A DNA stretch of 64,000 nt from a bacterium (GTDB taxonomy: Bacteria; Desulfobacterota; Binatia; HRBIN30; CADEER01), in NCBI GenBank assembly GCA_019637795.1, contig JAHBUY010000009.1, positions 180,403-244,402 of the forward strand, written 5' to 3'. Numbering within the stretch: the first letter of the stretch is position 1; every line of letters starts with the position of its first letter. The position numbers and the translations under genes are program-made. The notes beneath the pieces were generated by a model, which worked only from the letters and a program-made list of their open reading frames with translations, searched no databases and was not told the origin of the DNA. Of this stretch, positions 46,919 through 54,446 are shown piece by piece.

Positions 46919-47404
46919 CTGACCGTCATCGGGCGCGCGCGCACGCCGTGGCGGCGGCGCGAGGACGCGCCGCACCAGCCGAGCGCGGCGCCGAACGCGA
47001 TCGGCGCGATCGAGATCGCGGCCCCCTACCGCGCCGCGCTGGCCGATCTCGACTCCTTCGCCCGCGTCTGGCTCCTGTTCGTCTTCGACCGCAGCACGGG
47101 CTGGGCGGCCACCGTCAGGCCGCCGCGCGGCGGACCCCGACGCGGCGTGTTCGCCACCCGGGCACCGAACCGCCCGTCGCCGATCGGGCTCACCTGCGTC
47201 GCCCTCGGCGGCGTCGACGTCGCCGCCGGCGTGGTCCACGTGCGCGGCATCGACCTCCTCGACGGCACGCCGATCGTCGACATCAAGCCGTACCTCCCGC
47301 AGGTCGACGCCTGGCCCGACGCCGGTCACGGCTGGCTCGAGCCCTACCTGCGGGCCGGCGTCGAACCGCGCCTGAAGAAGCCCCACCGCCCGCCCCGGCC
47401 TTGA
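46919..47404 (+). CDS. trmO: tRNA (t6A37) methyltransferase TrmO, non-AUG start
   Basis: About 161 residues. VIGRARTPWRRREDAPHQPS is the N-terminus of the YaeB/TsaA fold; VWLLFVFDRS, FATRAPNRPSPIGLTCV and IVDIKPYLPQVD are the hallmark motifs. The enzyme methylates t6A at position 37 of tRNAThr. No ATG, GTG or TTG exists between the in-frame stop at 46886 and the conserved N-terminus; the first conventional start (GTG 47147) would lose half the domain. I therefore set a CTG at 46919 as start. A sequencing error or an upstream frameshift are the alternatives. It is followed by the HAD gene after 31 nt. Confidence 0.8.
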   Translation: MTVIGRARTPWRRREDAPHQPSAAPNAIGAIEIAAPYRAALADLDSFARVWLLFVFDRSTGWAATVRPPRGGPRRGVFATRAPNRPSPIGLTCVALGGVDVAAGVVHVRGIDLLDGTPIVDIKPYLPQVDAWPDAGHGWLEPYLRAGVEPRLKKPHRPPRP

Positions 47405-47435
47405 CCCGCCCGGCAGCGGCGGCTTTCATTCGCCG

Positions 47436-48158
47436 GTGGAGCTGGACGGCATTCTCTTCGACTACGGCGGCACGCTCGACGGCCCCGCCAGCCACTGGCT
47501 CGATCGTTTCGTGGGCCTGTACGAGGAGGCGGGAACGCCGCAACCACTCGAACGGCTGAAGCCGGCGTTCTACGCCGCCGACGAGGCCGCCTACGCCGAT
47601 CCGGCGGTGGCGGCGATGTCGCTGGCGGAGCTGATGGACTTCCACATCGGCGTCCAGCACGCGCGCCTGGGGCTCGACGACCCGGGGCTGCGGCGCCGGC
47701 TCGCGGCGGCCTTCCTCGCCCGCTCCCAGGCGGCGCTGGCCGACAGCCGGGCCGTCCTCGAACGGCTGGCGCGCCGCTATCGGCTCGGCGTCGTCTCCAA
47801 CTTCTACGGCAACGTCGAACGCATCCTCGCCGACGCCGGCTTCGCGCCGCTGCTCACCGTCGTCGCCGATTCCAATCGCGTCGGCGCGATGAAACCCGAG
47901 CGCCGCATCTTCGACCACGCCCTCGCCGCCCTCGCCAGCGATCCCGCCCGCACCCTGCACGTCGGCGACTCGCACGAACGCGACGTCCGCGCCGCGAAGG
48001 CCCTCGGGCTGCGCACCGCTTGGCTGGTGCCCGCCTCCCGACCGCTCGCCGCCGACCCGCACGCCGACCTCGTCATTCACTCTCTCGCCAGCCTCGAAGC
48101 GCTCTTGAAGACGGACGATCCCCCACGGCGGCACGGCGCCGCGGAGCGCGTCGGTTGA
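47436..48158 (+). CDS. HAD-superfamily hydrolase, DYGGTL variant
   Basis: 240 residues from a GTG at 47436. Motif I is FDYGGTLDG: nucleophile Asp9 is present, but the general-acid Asp two residues on is Gly, as in some non-canonical HAD groups. Motif II VVSNFYGN, motif III Lys in MKPERRIFDH and motif IV LHVGDSHERDVRAAKALG are intact. A small helical cap (about 20-90) fits subfamily IA. It is the first gene of an eight-gene plus-strand run. As a phosphatase it could remove a phosphate from a precursor, but the missing Asp weakens that reading. Confidence 0.8.
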   Translation: MELDGILFDYGGTLDGPASHWLDRFVGLYEEAGTPQPLERLKPAFYAADEAAYADPAVAAMSLAELMDFHIGVQHARLGLDDPGLRRRLAAAFLARSQAALADSRAVLERLARRYRLGVVSNFYGNVERILADAGFAPLLTVVADSNRVGAMKPERRIFDHALAALASDPARTLHVGDSHERDVRAAKALGLRTAWLVPASRPLAADPHADLVIHSLASLEALLKTDDPPRRHGAAERVG

Positions 48159-48189
48159 CGCCGTGCCTCCGCGCTGACGATTGCGTCCC

Positions 48190-48903
48190 ATGAAAGCCGG
48201 ACTCATCGCCGCCGGGCTCGGCGAGCGCCTCGCCGCCGCCGGCATCGACACGCCGAAGCCGCTGGTCCAAGTCGCCGGTAGGGCGCTGGTCGACCGCGTG
48301 CTGGACGCCATCGCCGCCGCCGGCATCGCCGAGGCGGCGTGCATCTTCAACGCCGAGCCGGCGAGCGACGCGGTCGAGGCGCACTGCCGGGCGCGCGCCG
48401 ACGGGCCGCGGCTGACCATCGTGCGGCGGACGACCCCGAGCTCGATGGAGAGCCTGTTCACCCTGGCGCCCCTGCTCGCGGACGAGCGGTTCCTCCTCCT
48501 CACCGTCGACGCCGTGTTCGCGCCGGCGGTGCTGCGCGCCTTTCTCGACGCCGCCGCGGCGCACGCCGACGCCGACGCGGTGCTCGCCGTCACCGATTTC
48601 GTCGACGACGAGAAGCCCCTGCATGCGGCGCTGGCGCCCGACGGCCGCCTCACCGCGCTCGGCGCCGCGGCGCGCGACAGCCGCTGGATCACCGCCGGCT
48701 TCTACGTCTTCCACCCGCGCATCTTCGCCGAGATCGCGGCGGCGCGCGGCGCCGGCTTCACCGCGCTGCGCCAGTTCCTCGGCCACCTTCTGGCGCGCGG
48801 CTATCGCCTCCGCGGGGCGCCGATGGGCAAGACGCTCGACGTCGATCGACCGCAGGACATCGCCGCCGCCGCCGCCTTCGTGCGCAACGGGTTCGCCTCG
48901 TGA
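48190..48903 (+). CDS. Nucleotidyltransferase (NTP_transf_3 type)
   Basis: 237 residues from the ATG at 48190. GLIAAGLGERL and TPKPLVQVAGRALVDRVL are the nucleotide- and sugar-phosphate-binding motifs of GT-A nucleotidyltransferases (MobA, GlmU-N, IPCT). LLTVDAVF supplies the metal-binding Asp, then WITAGFYVF and GKTLDVDRPQD follow. It would activate a phosphorylated polyol or sugar with CTP, UTP or GTP. Next to a CDP-alcohol phosphotransferase, CTP is the natural guess. Coupled to the ATP-grasp gene by GTGA. Confidence 0.85.
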   Translation: MKAGLIAAGLGERLAAAGIDTPKPLVQVAGRALVDRVLDAIAAAGIAEAACIFNAEPASDAVEAHCRARADGPRLTIVRRTTPSSMESLFTLAPLLADERFLLLTVDAVFAPAVLRAFLDAAAAHADADAVLAVTDFVDDEKPLHAALAPDGRLTALGAAARDSRWITAGFYVFHPRIFAEIAAARGAGFTALRQFLGHLLARGYRLRGAPMGKTLDVDRPQDIAAAAAFVRNGFAS

Positions 48904-49694
48904 TCGACTTCCTCGGCATCGCCCGCGAGCGCGTCTACTCGCCGGGCAAGGTGGCGGACGACCGCGCCATTCTCGACGCGGTCGCCGAACGCCTGCGCGG
49001 CCGCGTCGCCGTGGTCAGCGCCGACGATCCCCTGCCGACGGCCACGCCGCCGACGGTCGTGTTCGCCATGTGCCAGGGACCCGCGGCGCTGGCGACGCTG
49101 CGCGCCTGGGAAGCCGCGGGCGTGCGCGTCATCAACTCCGTCGCCGGCATCGAGAACGCCCACCGCCGGCGCATGCTCGCCGCCTTCGCGCGTCATCGCG
49201 TGCCGCATCCGGAGAGCCGGATGCTCGACACCGGCGACGCCGCCGCGCTGCCGGCCTGGATCGACGCGGGCGCCTGGCTGAAACGCGGCGACGTGCACGC
49301 CACCGATCCGGACGACGTCGTCCACGTCGCCGATCGCGCCGCCGCCGCCGCCGCGTTGGCGGCGTTCGCGCGCCGCGGCATCGCCACCGCCTGCGTGCAG
49401 CGCCACGTCGCCGGCGCGGTGATCAAGTTCTACGCCGTGGCGGGCGGCCGCTTCTTCGCCTGGTACGGCCCCGAGGGGCTGCGCCTCGATCGCGGCACCG
49501 TCGCGCGCCTGCGCGCCCTCGCCGACGCCGGCGCCGCGAGCCTCGCGCTAGAAGTATTCGGCGGCGACTGCGTCTTCGACGGCGATGGCAACTTATGGTT
49601 GATTGACTTGAATGACTGGCCTAGCTACGGTCGCTGCCGCTTCGGGGCCGCCGAGGCGATAGCCGCCCACGTTCAACAAGCGAGGATGCCGTGA
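48900..49694 (+). CDS. ATP-grasp domain protein
   Basis: 264 residues. After a preATP domain (VAVVSADD, VVFAMCQGPAALATLRAWEAAGVRVINSVAGIENAHRRRMLAAFARHRVPHP) comes the ATP-grasp part: AWLKRGDVHATDPDDVVHV, VQRHVAGAVIKFYAV, and the metal site FDGDGNLWLIDLNDWPSY. It is shorter than Ddl, resembling RimK/ITPK-like members. It ligates a carboxylate to an amine or phosphorylates an alcohol; which is not decided. The codons at 49546-49634 are unusually A/T-rich, including a TTA. Coupled on both sides by GTGA overlaps, so it is integral to the cluster. Confidence 0.82.
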   Translation: MIDFLGIARERVYSPGKVADDRAILDAVAERLRGRVAVVSADDPLPTATPPTVVFAMCQGPAALATLRAWEAAGVRVINSVAGIENAHRRRMLAAFARHRVPHPESRMLDTGDAAALPAWIDAGAWLKRGDVHATDPDDVVHVADRAAAAAALAAFARRGIATACVQRHVAGAVIKFYAVAGGRFFAWYGPEGLRLDRGTVARLRALADAGAASLALEVFGGDCVFDGDGNLWLIDLNDWPSYGRCRFGAAEAIAAHVQQARMP

Positions 49695-51046
49695 AGACCG
49701 CACATCGTGCGGAGGAGCGTGCCGCCGCGGTCCCCGGACCGTCGTCGCGCGCCGCCTACGCCGCTGAACAAGCCTACATCGCCCCGGGTCTGCAGCGCAT
49801 CGCGCAGCTCTCCGAGCTGACCATCGAACGCGGCCACGGCTCGACGCTGGTGGACGCCGACGGCAACGAATTCCTCGATTTCTTCGCCGGCGTCGCCGTG
49901 GCCAGCCTCGGCCACTCGCATCCGCGCTTCGTGCGCGCCATGCAGGCGCAGCTCGAGAAGAGCGTCGTCGGCAGTTTCACCACCGCCCCGCGCCTCGCGC
50001 TGCTGCAGCGCCTCGCCGAGCTCGCGCCGGGCGCGCTGTCGCGCACGCAGCTCTACAGCGGCGGCGCCGAAGCGGTGGAGGCGGCGATCCGCCTCGCCAA
50101 GTCGTACACCAAGAAGTTCGAGGTGGTGGGCTTCTGGGGCGGCTTCCACGGCAAGACCGGCGGCGTCATGGGCCTGATCGGCGACAGTTGGAAGCAGCAC
50201 TGGGGCCCGCTGATGGGCGGCACCCATCTGGTGCCGTACGCCGACTGCTACCGCTGTCCGCTGAAGACCAGCTATCCCGGCTGCGGCCTCGCCTGCGTCG
50301 AGCTGGCACGCGAGCAGTTGAAGGTGACGACCGCCGGCGCCATCGCGGCGATCATCGTCGAGCCGATGCAGGGCACCGCCGGCAACATCGTCCCGCCGCC
50401 CGAGTTCCTGCCCGCGGTGCGCGAGCTGGCGCGCGAGCACGATGCGCTGCTCATCGCCGACGAGATGATCACCGGCTTCGGCCGCACCGGCCGGATGTTC
50501 GGCGTCGAGCACACCGGCGTCGAGCCCGACGTGATGACGATCGGCAAGGGCTTCGGCTGCGGCTTCCCGGTGACCGGCCTGATCTCGACCGACGCGATCA
50601 CCAGCTCGCTGCCCTTCGCCAAGCCGAGCTCGTCCTCCTCGAGCTACGGCGGCAATCCGCTCGGCGCCACCGCGGCGCTGGCGACCGTGGAGACGATCGT
50701 CGACGAACGGTTGGTGGACAACGCCGCCACCGTCGGCGCGGTGCTGCTCGACGGCCTGCGCGCCCTGCAGGAGAAGTACGAGCTCATCGGCGACGTCCGC
50801 GGCAGCGGGCTGTTGATCGGCATGGACCTGGTCACCGACCGCGTCAGCAAGGAGCCGCTGCCGAGCCGGGTCACCGAGGCGATCTTCCTCGGCGCGCTGC
50901 GCCGCGGCCTGCTGCTGATGGGCTACTTCTCGCGCGTCCGCATCAATCCGCCGCTCGTGCTGACCGAGAGCGAAGCGCGCGACGGCGTCGCGATCCTCGA
51001 TGAGGTCTTCGCCGAGATCGCGCCCGGTGGCCGCTATCGCGCATGA
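49691..51046 (+). CDS. Class III PLP-dependent aminotransferase
   Basis: 451 residues. FLDFFAGVAVASLGHSHP, YSGGAEAVEAAIRLAK, FWGGFHGKTGG, LLIADEMITGFGRTG (PLP Asp) and TIGKGFGCG (PLP-binding Lys) define the fold. A four-Cys stretch CYRCPLKTSYPGCGLAC (about 197-213) suggests a group also seen in glyoxylate/dialkylglycine-type aminotransferases. It aminates a keto or aldehyde group of an intermediate. With a Gfo/Idh dehydrogenase two steps on, a keto-polyol to amino-polyol step is plausible. GTG start in overlap with the ATP-grasp stop. Confidence 0.9.
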   Translation: MKTAHRAEERAAAVPGPSSRAAYAAEQAYIAPGLQRIAQLSELTIERGHGSTLVDADGNEFLDFFAGVAVASLGHSHPRFVRAMQAQLEKSVVGSFTTAPRLALLQRLAELAPGALSRTQLYSGGAEAVEAAIRLAKSYTKKFEVVGFWGGFHGKTGGVMGLIGDSWKQHWGPLMGGTHLVPYADCYRCPLKTSYPGCGLACVELAREQLKVTTAGAIAAIIVEPMQGTAGNIVPPPEFLPAVRELAREHDALLIADEMITGFGRTGRMFGVEHTGVEPDVMTIGKGFGCGFPVTGLISTDAITSSLPFAKPSSSSSSYGGNPLGATAALATVETIVDERLVDNAATVGAVLLDGLRALQEKYELIGDVRGSGLLIGMDLVTDRVSKEPLPSRVTEAIFLGALRRGLLLMGYFSRVRINPPLVLTESEARDGVAILDEVFAEIAPGGRYRA

Positions 51047-51168
51047 GCACGGCGGCCTGGGTGGCGCTGGTGTTCGCGTCGGCGCCTGATGGTGACGGTG
51101 CGATGGTTCACGGGCGGGAATCGCATCCCAGACGTCGCTCGGTCGCGGCGCCCGCCATCTGACGGCTG

Positions 51169-52236
51169 ATGGTTGCTCCTGCGAACGGACGCCCGCGGCG
51201 CGTCGCGATGCTCGGCTTCGGCCACGTCGCCGAGCACGGGCACCTGCCGGCCTGGCTGGCGCGCGACGACTTCCGCATCGTCGCCGTCGCCGAGCCCGAC
51301 CCGGACCGACGCGCGCTGGCGGCGCGCCATCTGCCCGCGGCCGCGCTGCACGCCGACGCCGCCGCGTTGCTCGCCGCCGAGGCCGTCGACGCCGTCGACA
51401 TCGCCGCGCCGCCGGCGCTGCACGCGGCGCTGGCGATCGCCGCCGCCGGCGCCGGCTGCCACATCCTGTGCGAGAAGCCGCTGGCGACGACGCTGGCGGA
51501 CTTCCACGCCATGCGCGACGCCGCGGCGCGCGCCGGCGTGGCGCTGTGCACGGTCCACAACTGGAAGCACTCGGCGCAGTTCGCCGCGCTGCATCGGTTG
51601 CTGGCCGAGGGCGCGGTCGGCCGGCCGCGGCACATCCGCCTCGAAACCATCCGCGCCGGCCAGGCGGTGAGCGTCGGCGGCGAGTGGCGCGGCGATCGCC
51701 GCCTCGCCGGCGGCGGCATCCTCGTCGACCACGGCTGGCACGCGTTCTACCTGCTGCTCGGGTTGGCCGGCGAACGACCGCGCCAGGTGCAGGCGACGAT
51801 CGAGCGGCGGCGCGACCGCGGCGCCGCGGTCGAGGACACGGCGACCTGTCGCATCGAGTTTCCGTCGCTGACCGGCGAGATCTTCCTCACCTGGGCCGGC
51901 GATGCGCGGCGCACGTGCTGGCAGGTCGGCGGCTCGCAGGGGACGGTGACGCTCGCCGACGACCGCGGCGCGATCGAGCGCGGCGGCGACCGCCGCGAGC
52001 TGGCGTTCGCCGGCTCGCTGTCGGAGGGCTCGCACCATCCCGACTGGTTCGGCGCCGTCATCGACGACTTCGCCGCCGAGATCGACGATCCGGCGCGGCG
52101 CGGCCGCAACCTCGCGGAGGCCGAGTGCTGCGTGCTGCTCACCGCCCTCGCCTACGACTCCGGCGCCCAGGGCGGACGCCCGCTGCCGGTGCCGGCGAGC
52201 GTCCCGGCGGCGGCGCGGGCCGCGGAGATGGCATGA
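51169..52236 (+). CDS. Gfo/Idh/MocA family NAD(P)-dependent oxidoreductase
   Basis: 355 residues. RRVAMLGFGHVAEHGHLPAWL is the Rossmann loop, CEKPLATTLADF holds the conserved catalytic Lys of the EKP motif, and GGGILVDHGWHAFYLLLGL supplies the later Asp and His (DxxxH-like). Family members oxidise or reduce hydroxyls of sugars, inositols and related polyols. The 122 nt before it hold only a 39-residue open frame of doubtful coding value. The stop overlaps the CDP-alcohol phosphotransferase start by 4 nt. Confidence 0.9.
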   Translation: MVAPANGRPRRVAMLGFGHVAEHGHLPAWLARDDFRIVAVAEPDPDRRALAARHLPAAALHADAAALLAAEAVDAVDIAAPPALHAALAIAAAGAGCHILCEKPLATTLADFHAMRDAAARAGVALCTVHNWKHSAQFAALHRLLAEGAVGRPRHIRLETIRAGQAVSVGGEWRGDRRLAGGGILVDHGWHAFYLLLGLAGERPRQVQATIERRRDRGAAVEDTATCRIEFPSLTGEIFLTWAGDARRTCWQVGGSQGTVTLADDRGAIERGGDRRELAFAGSLSEGSHHPDWFGAVIDDFAAEIDDPARRGRNLAEAECCVLLTALAYDSGAQGGRPLPVPASVPAAARAAEMA

Positions 52237-53381
52237 GCGCCGACGCCGCCGGCTGCACCGCGGTGATCCTGCCGCCGACCGCGCTCAGCTTCCACCCGGT
52301 GGCCGGCCTGCCGATCGTGCAGCGACTGGCGCTGAGCGCGCTGCGCGGGGGCTTCGACGCCGTGGTGGCGCTGGCGCCGCGCGACGAGGCGGCGCTGCGG
52401 GCGCTGTTCGCGCGCGACGCGCGCACGGCGGCGATCCCCATCGTCAGCGACCCGCGGTCGCCGGCGATCGCCACCGAGCGCGTCGCCCTGCTCCCCTCCA
52501 ACTGGGTGGTCACCGCCGAGACGCTGAGCCGCATCCGCCAGGCGCCGCTCAACGGCACGCCGCTGCGCTTCGGCCCCGGCGACGGCGGCATCGTCGTCGG
52601 CCCGCGCGCGCTGCTGACCGCGGCGCCGCCGGCGGCCGTTCCGGCGCCGCCGTTGGACGGCGCGCTGTGCGTGCCGGTCGCGTCGCCGCGCGACGCCGAG
52701 GCGGCGGAGCGGGCGCTGCTGGCGACGCTCGGCTCGCCGGCCGACGGACCGATCGCCCGCCTCGACCGCGCCGTGTCGACGCGGATCAGCCGCCACCTGG
52801 TGCGCACGCCGCTGCGCCCCAACCACATCACCACCATCGGCACCCTGGTCGGGCTCACCGGCGCCTGGTGCCTGGCGCAGAGCGGCTACGGCTGGGCGCT
52901 GGCGGGGGCGCTGCTGTTCTGGCTCGCCGTCATCATCGACGGCTGCGACGGCGAGGTGGCGCGCCTCAAGTTCCTGGAATCGCGCTTCGGCTATCTCTAC
53001 GACGTCACCACCGACAACATCGTCCACGCCGCCATCTTCGCCGGCATGGGCATCGGCCTCTACCGCGCCGATCCGACGCAGCCGTTCCTGCTCCTCGGCG
53101 CGCTCCTGGTCGGCGGGCTCGTCGCCGCCACCGCCGCCACCATGACGCTGCTGGTGCCCGAGCCGCCGGCCGACCAGGCGCCGCCGCGCACCGCGCGCGG
53201 CCGCTGGCGGCGCCGCCTCCTGCGCGGCTTCGAGGCGCTCATGAACCGCGACTTCGCCTACCTGCTCCTGGCGCTGGCGCTGATCGGGAAGCTGCACTGG
53301 TTCCTCTGGGGTGCCGCGTTCGGCACCTATGTCTATGCCGGCGCGCTGGTGCTCGTGTATCGCTGGCGCGATGCGGACTGA
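52233..53381 (+). CDS. CDP-alcohol phosphotransferase with degenerate nucleotidyltransferase domain
   Basis: 382 residues. The C-terminal half is a CDP-alcohol phosphatidyltransferase with a perfect D-x2-D-G-x2-A-R-x8-G-x3-D-x3-D motif (Asp236, Asp239, Asp257, Asp261) and about six membrane helices. Residues 1-165 look like a worn nucleotidyltransferase: GLPIVQRLALSALRGGFDAVVALAPRDE has the helix pattern, but GxGxRL and PKPL are gone. This two-domain order is known from IPCT/DIPPS, which makes CDP-inositol and then di-myo-inositol phosphate phosphate. Here the active cytidylyltransferase may be the separate gene at 48190. It would transfer a phospho-alcohol to a lipid or polyol acceptor. Confidence 0.87.
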   Translation: MSADAAGCTAVILPPTALSFHPVAGLPIVQRLALSALRGGFDAVVALAPRDEAALRALFARDARTAAIPIVSDPRSPAIATERVALLPSNWVVTAETLSRIRQAPLNGTPLRFGPGDGGIVVGPRALLTAAPPAAVPAPPLDGALCVPVASPRDAEAAERALLATLGSPADGPIARLDRAVSTRISRHLVRTPLRPNHITTIGTLVGLTGAWCLAQSGYGWALAGALLFWLAVIIDGCDGEVARLKFLESRFGYLYDVTTDNIVHAAIFAGMGIGLYRADPTQPFLLLGALLVGGLVAATAATMTLLVPEPPADQAPPRTARGRWRRRLLRGFEALMNRDFAYLLLALALIGKLHWFLWGAAFGTYVYAGALVLVYRWRDAD

Positions 53382-53426
53382 GGCGGGAACGGCGACCACG
53401 GGGCGGACGCGACGAGCGGGCGGAAC

Positions 53427-54446
53427 GTGGCGGGCGCAGTCGCGATGACGCCGCGGCGGCCGGCGGCGCTGGTGATGTGGTGGGCCGAACGCGGCCTGCT
53501 CGTCGCCGGCATCGCCCTGTTCGTCGTCCTCGTGCGCCAGCTCGGCGCCGCCGAGGTCTGGGGCAATCTCCGGCTCGTCGGCTGGGGCTTCCTGCTCGTG
53601 CTCGGGCAGGAGGGCGTCTCCTACTGTCTCAACACCCTCGGCTGGCGCTACGCCTTCCCGCCGCCGCGGCCGCCGCTCCCCTTCCGCAGCCTGATCGCGG
53701 CGCGGCTCGGCGGCGAGGCGATCAACAACCTGACGCCGACCGCGACCATCGGCGGCGAGGTGGTGCGCGCCCGCATGCTGGAAGGGCGCTGCGATCCGCA
53801 CACCGTCTGGGCGTCGGTCGCCGTCGCCAAGCTCAGCCAGACGGCGGCGCAGATGCTGTTCGTGTTCATCGGGCTGATCGCCCTGGTGCGCGACGTGGCG
53901 CTGCCGACCGGCTTCCGCGACGGCCTCTACATCGGCATGGGCGCGATCACCACCGGCCTGCTGCTGGGGATCGCGCTGCAGCGCCGCGGCCTGTTCGGCA
54001 CCGCCGCGCGCCTGGCGGCGCGTCTCGGCGTGCGGGTGCCGGCGAGCCTGCACGCCCACCTGGCGGCGCTCGACGGAGAGATCGCCCGTCTCTACCAGGC
54101 GCCGTGGGCCTTCGCGGCGTCGGTCGCCGGCTTCTTCGGCGGCTGGTGCATGGGCGCCGTCGAGGTCTACATCATCATGACCTGCCTGCAGCTCGCGCCC
54201 ACCTGGGAGCTCGCCTGCACCGTCGAGGTGCTCTCGGTCGCCATCGACGCCCTCTTCTTCTTCGTCCCCGCCAAGGCCGGCGTGCAGGAAGGCGGCAAGG
54301 CGCTGATCTTCAGCCTGCTCGGGCTCGACCCGGCGAAGGGCCTGGTGCTCGGCATCGTGCGCCGGTTGCGCGAGCTGACCTGGTCGTCGGTCGGCCTGGT
54401 CGTGCTGGCGCGCCACCAGGCGCGCAAGCGCGCGACGCGCTCGTGA
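53427..54446 (+). CDS. HpnL-like flippase-type membrane protein (LPG synthase TM family)
   Basis: 339 residues from a GTG at 53427 (ATG 53445 is equally possible). Seven to eight helices; LRLVGWGFLLVLGQEGVSYCLNTLGWRYAFP, RLGGEAINNLTPTATIGGEVVRARML and FVPAKAGVQEGGKALIFSLLGLDPAKGLVLGIVRRLREL match the UPF0104/lysylphosphatidylglycerol-synthase transmembrane family, close to hopanoid-associated HpnL. Such proteins are thought to move lipids across or within the inner membrane. The stop overlaps the HpnK-like gene by 4 nt. Confidence 0.85.
   Translation: MAGAVAMTPRRPAALVMWWAERGLLVAGIALFVVLVRQLGAAEVWGNLRLVGWGFLLVLGQEGVSYCLNTLGWRYAFPPPRPPLPFRSLIAARLGGEAINNLTPTATIGGEVVRARMLEGRCDPHTVWASVAVAKLSQTAAQMLFVFIGLIALVRDVALPTGFRDGLYIGMGAITTGLLLGIALQRRGLFGTAARLAARLGVRVPASLHAHLAALDGEIARLYQAPWAFAASVAGFFGGWCMGAVEVYIIMTCLQLAPTWELACTVEVLSVAIDALFFFVPAKAGVQEGGKALIFSLLGLDPAKGLVLGIVRRLRELTWSSVGLVVLARHQARKRATRS

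Noticed and set aside
46885..47559. ATG-started frame covering trmO and the start of the HAD gene
   Set aside because: Arg/Ala/Pro-rich translation without domain; it is a shadow of trmO in another frame. It matters only if an indel links its ATG to trmO.
51043..51162. 39-codon frame MSTAAWVALVFASAPDGDG... in the polyol cluster
   Set aside because: Short, with a weak hydrophobic start and a basic tail. It may be a remnant, but there is not enough evidence to call a gene.
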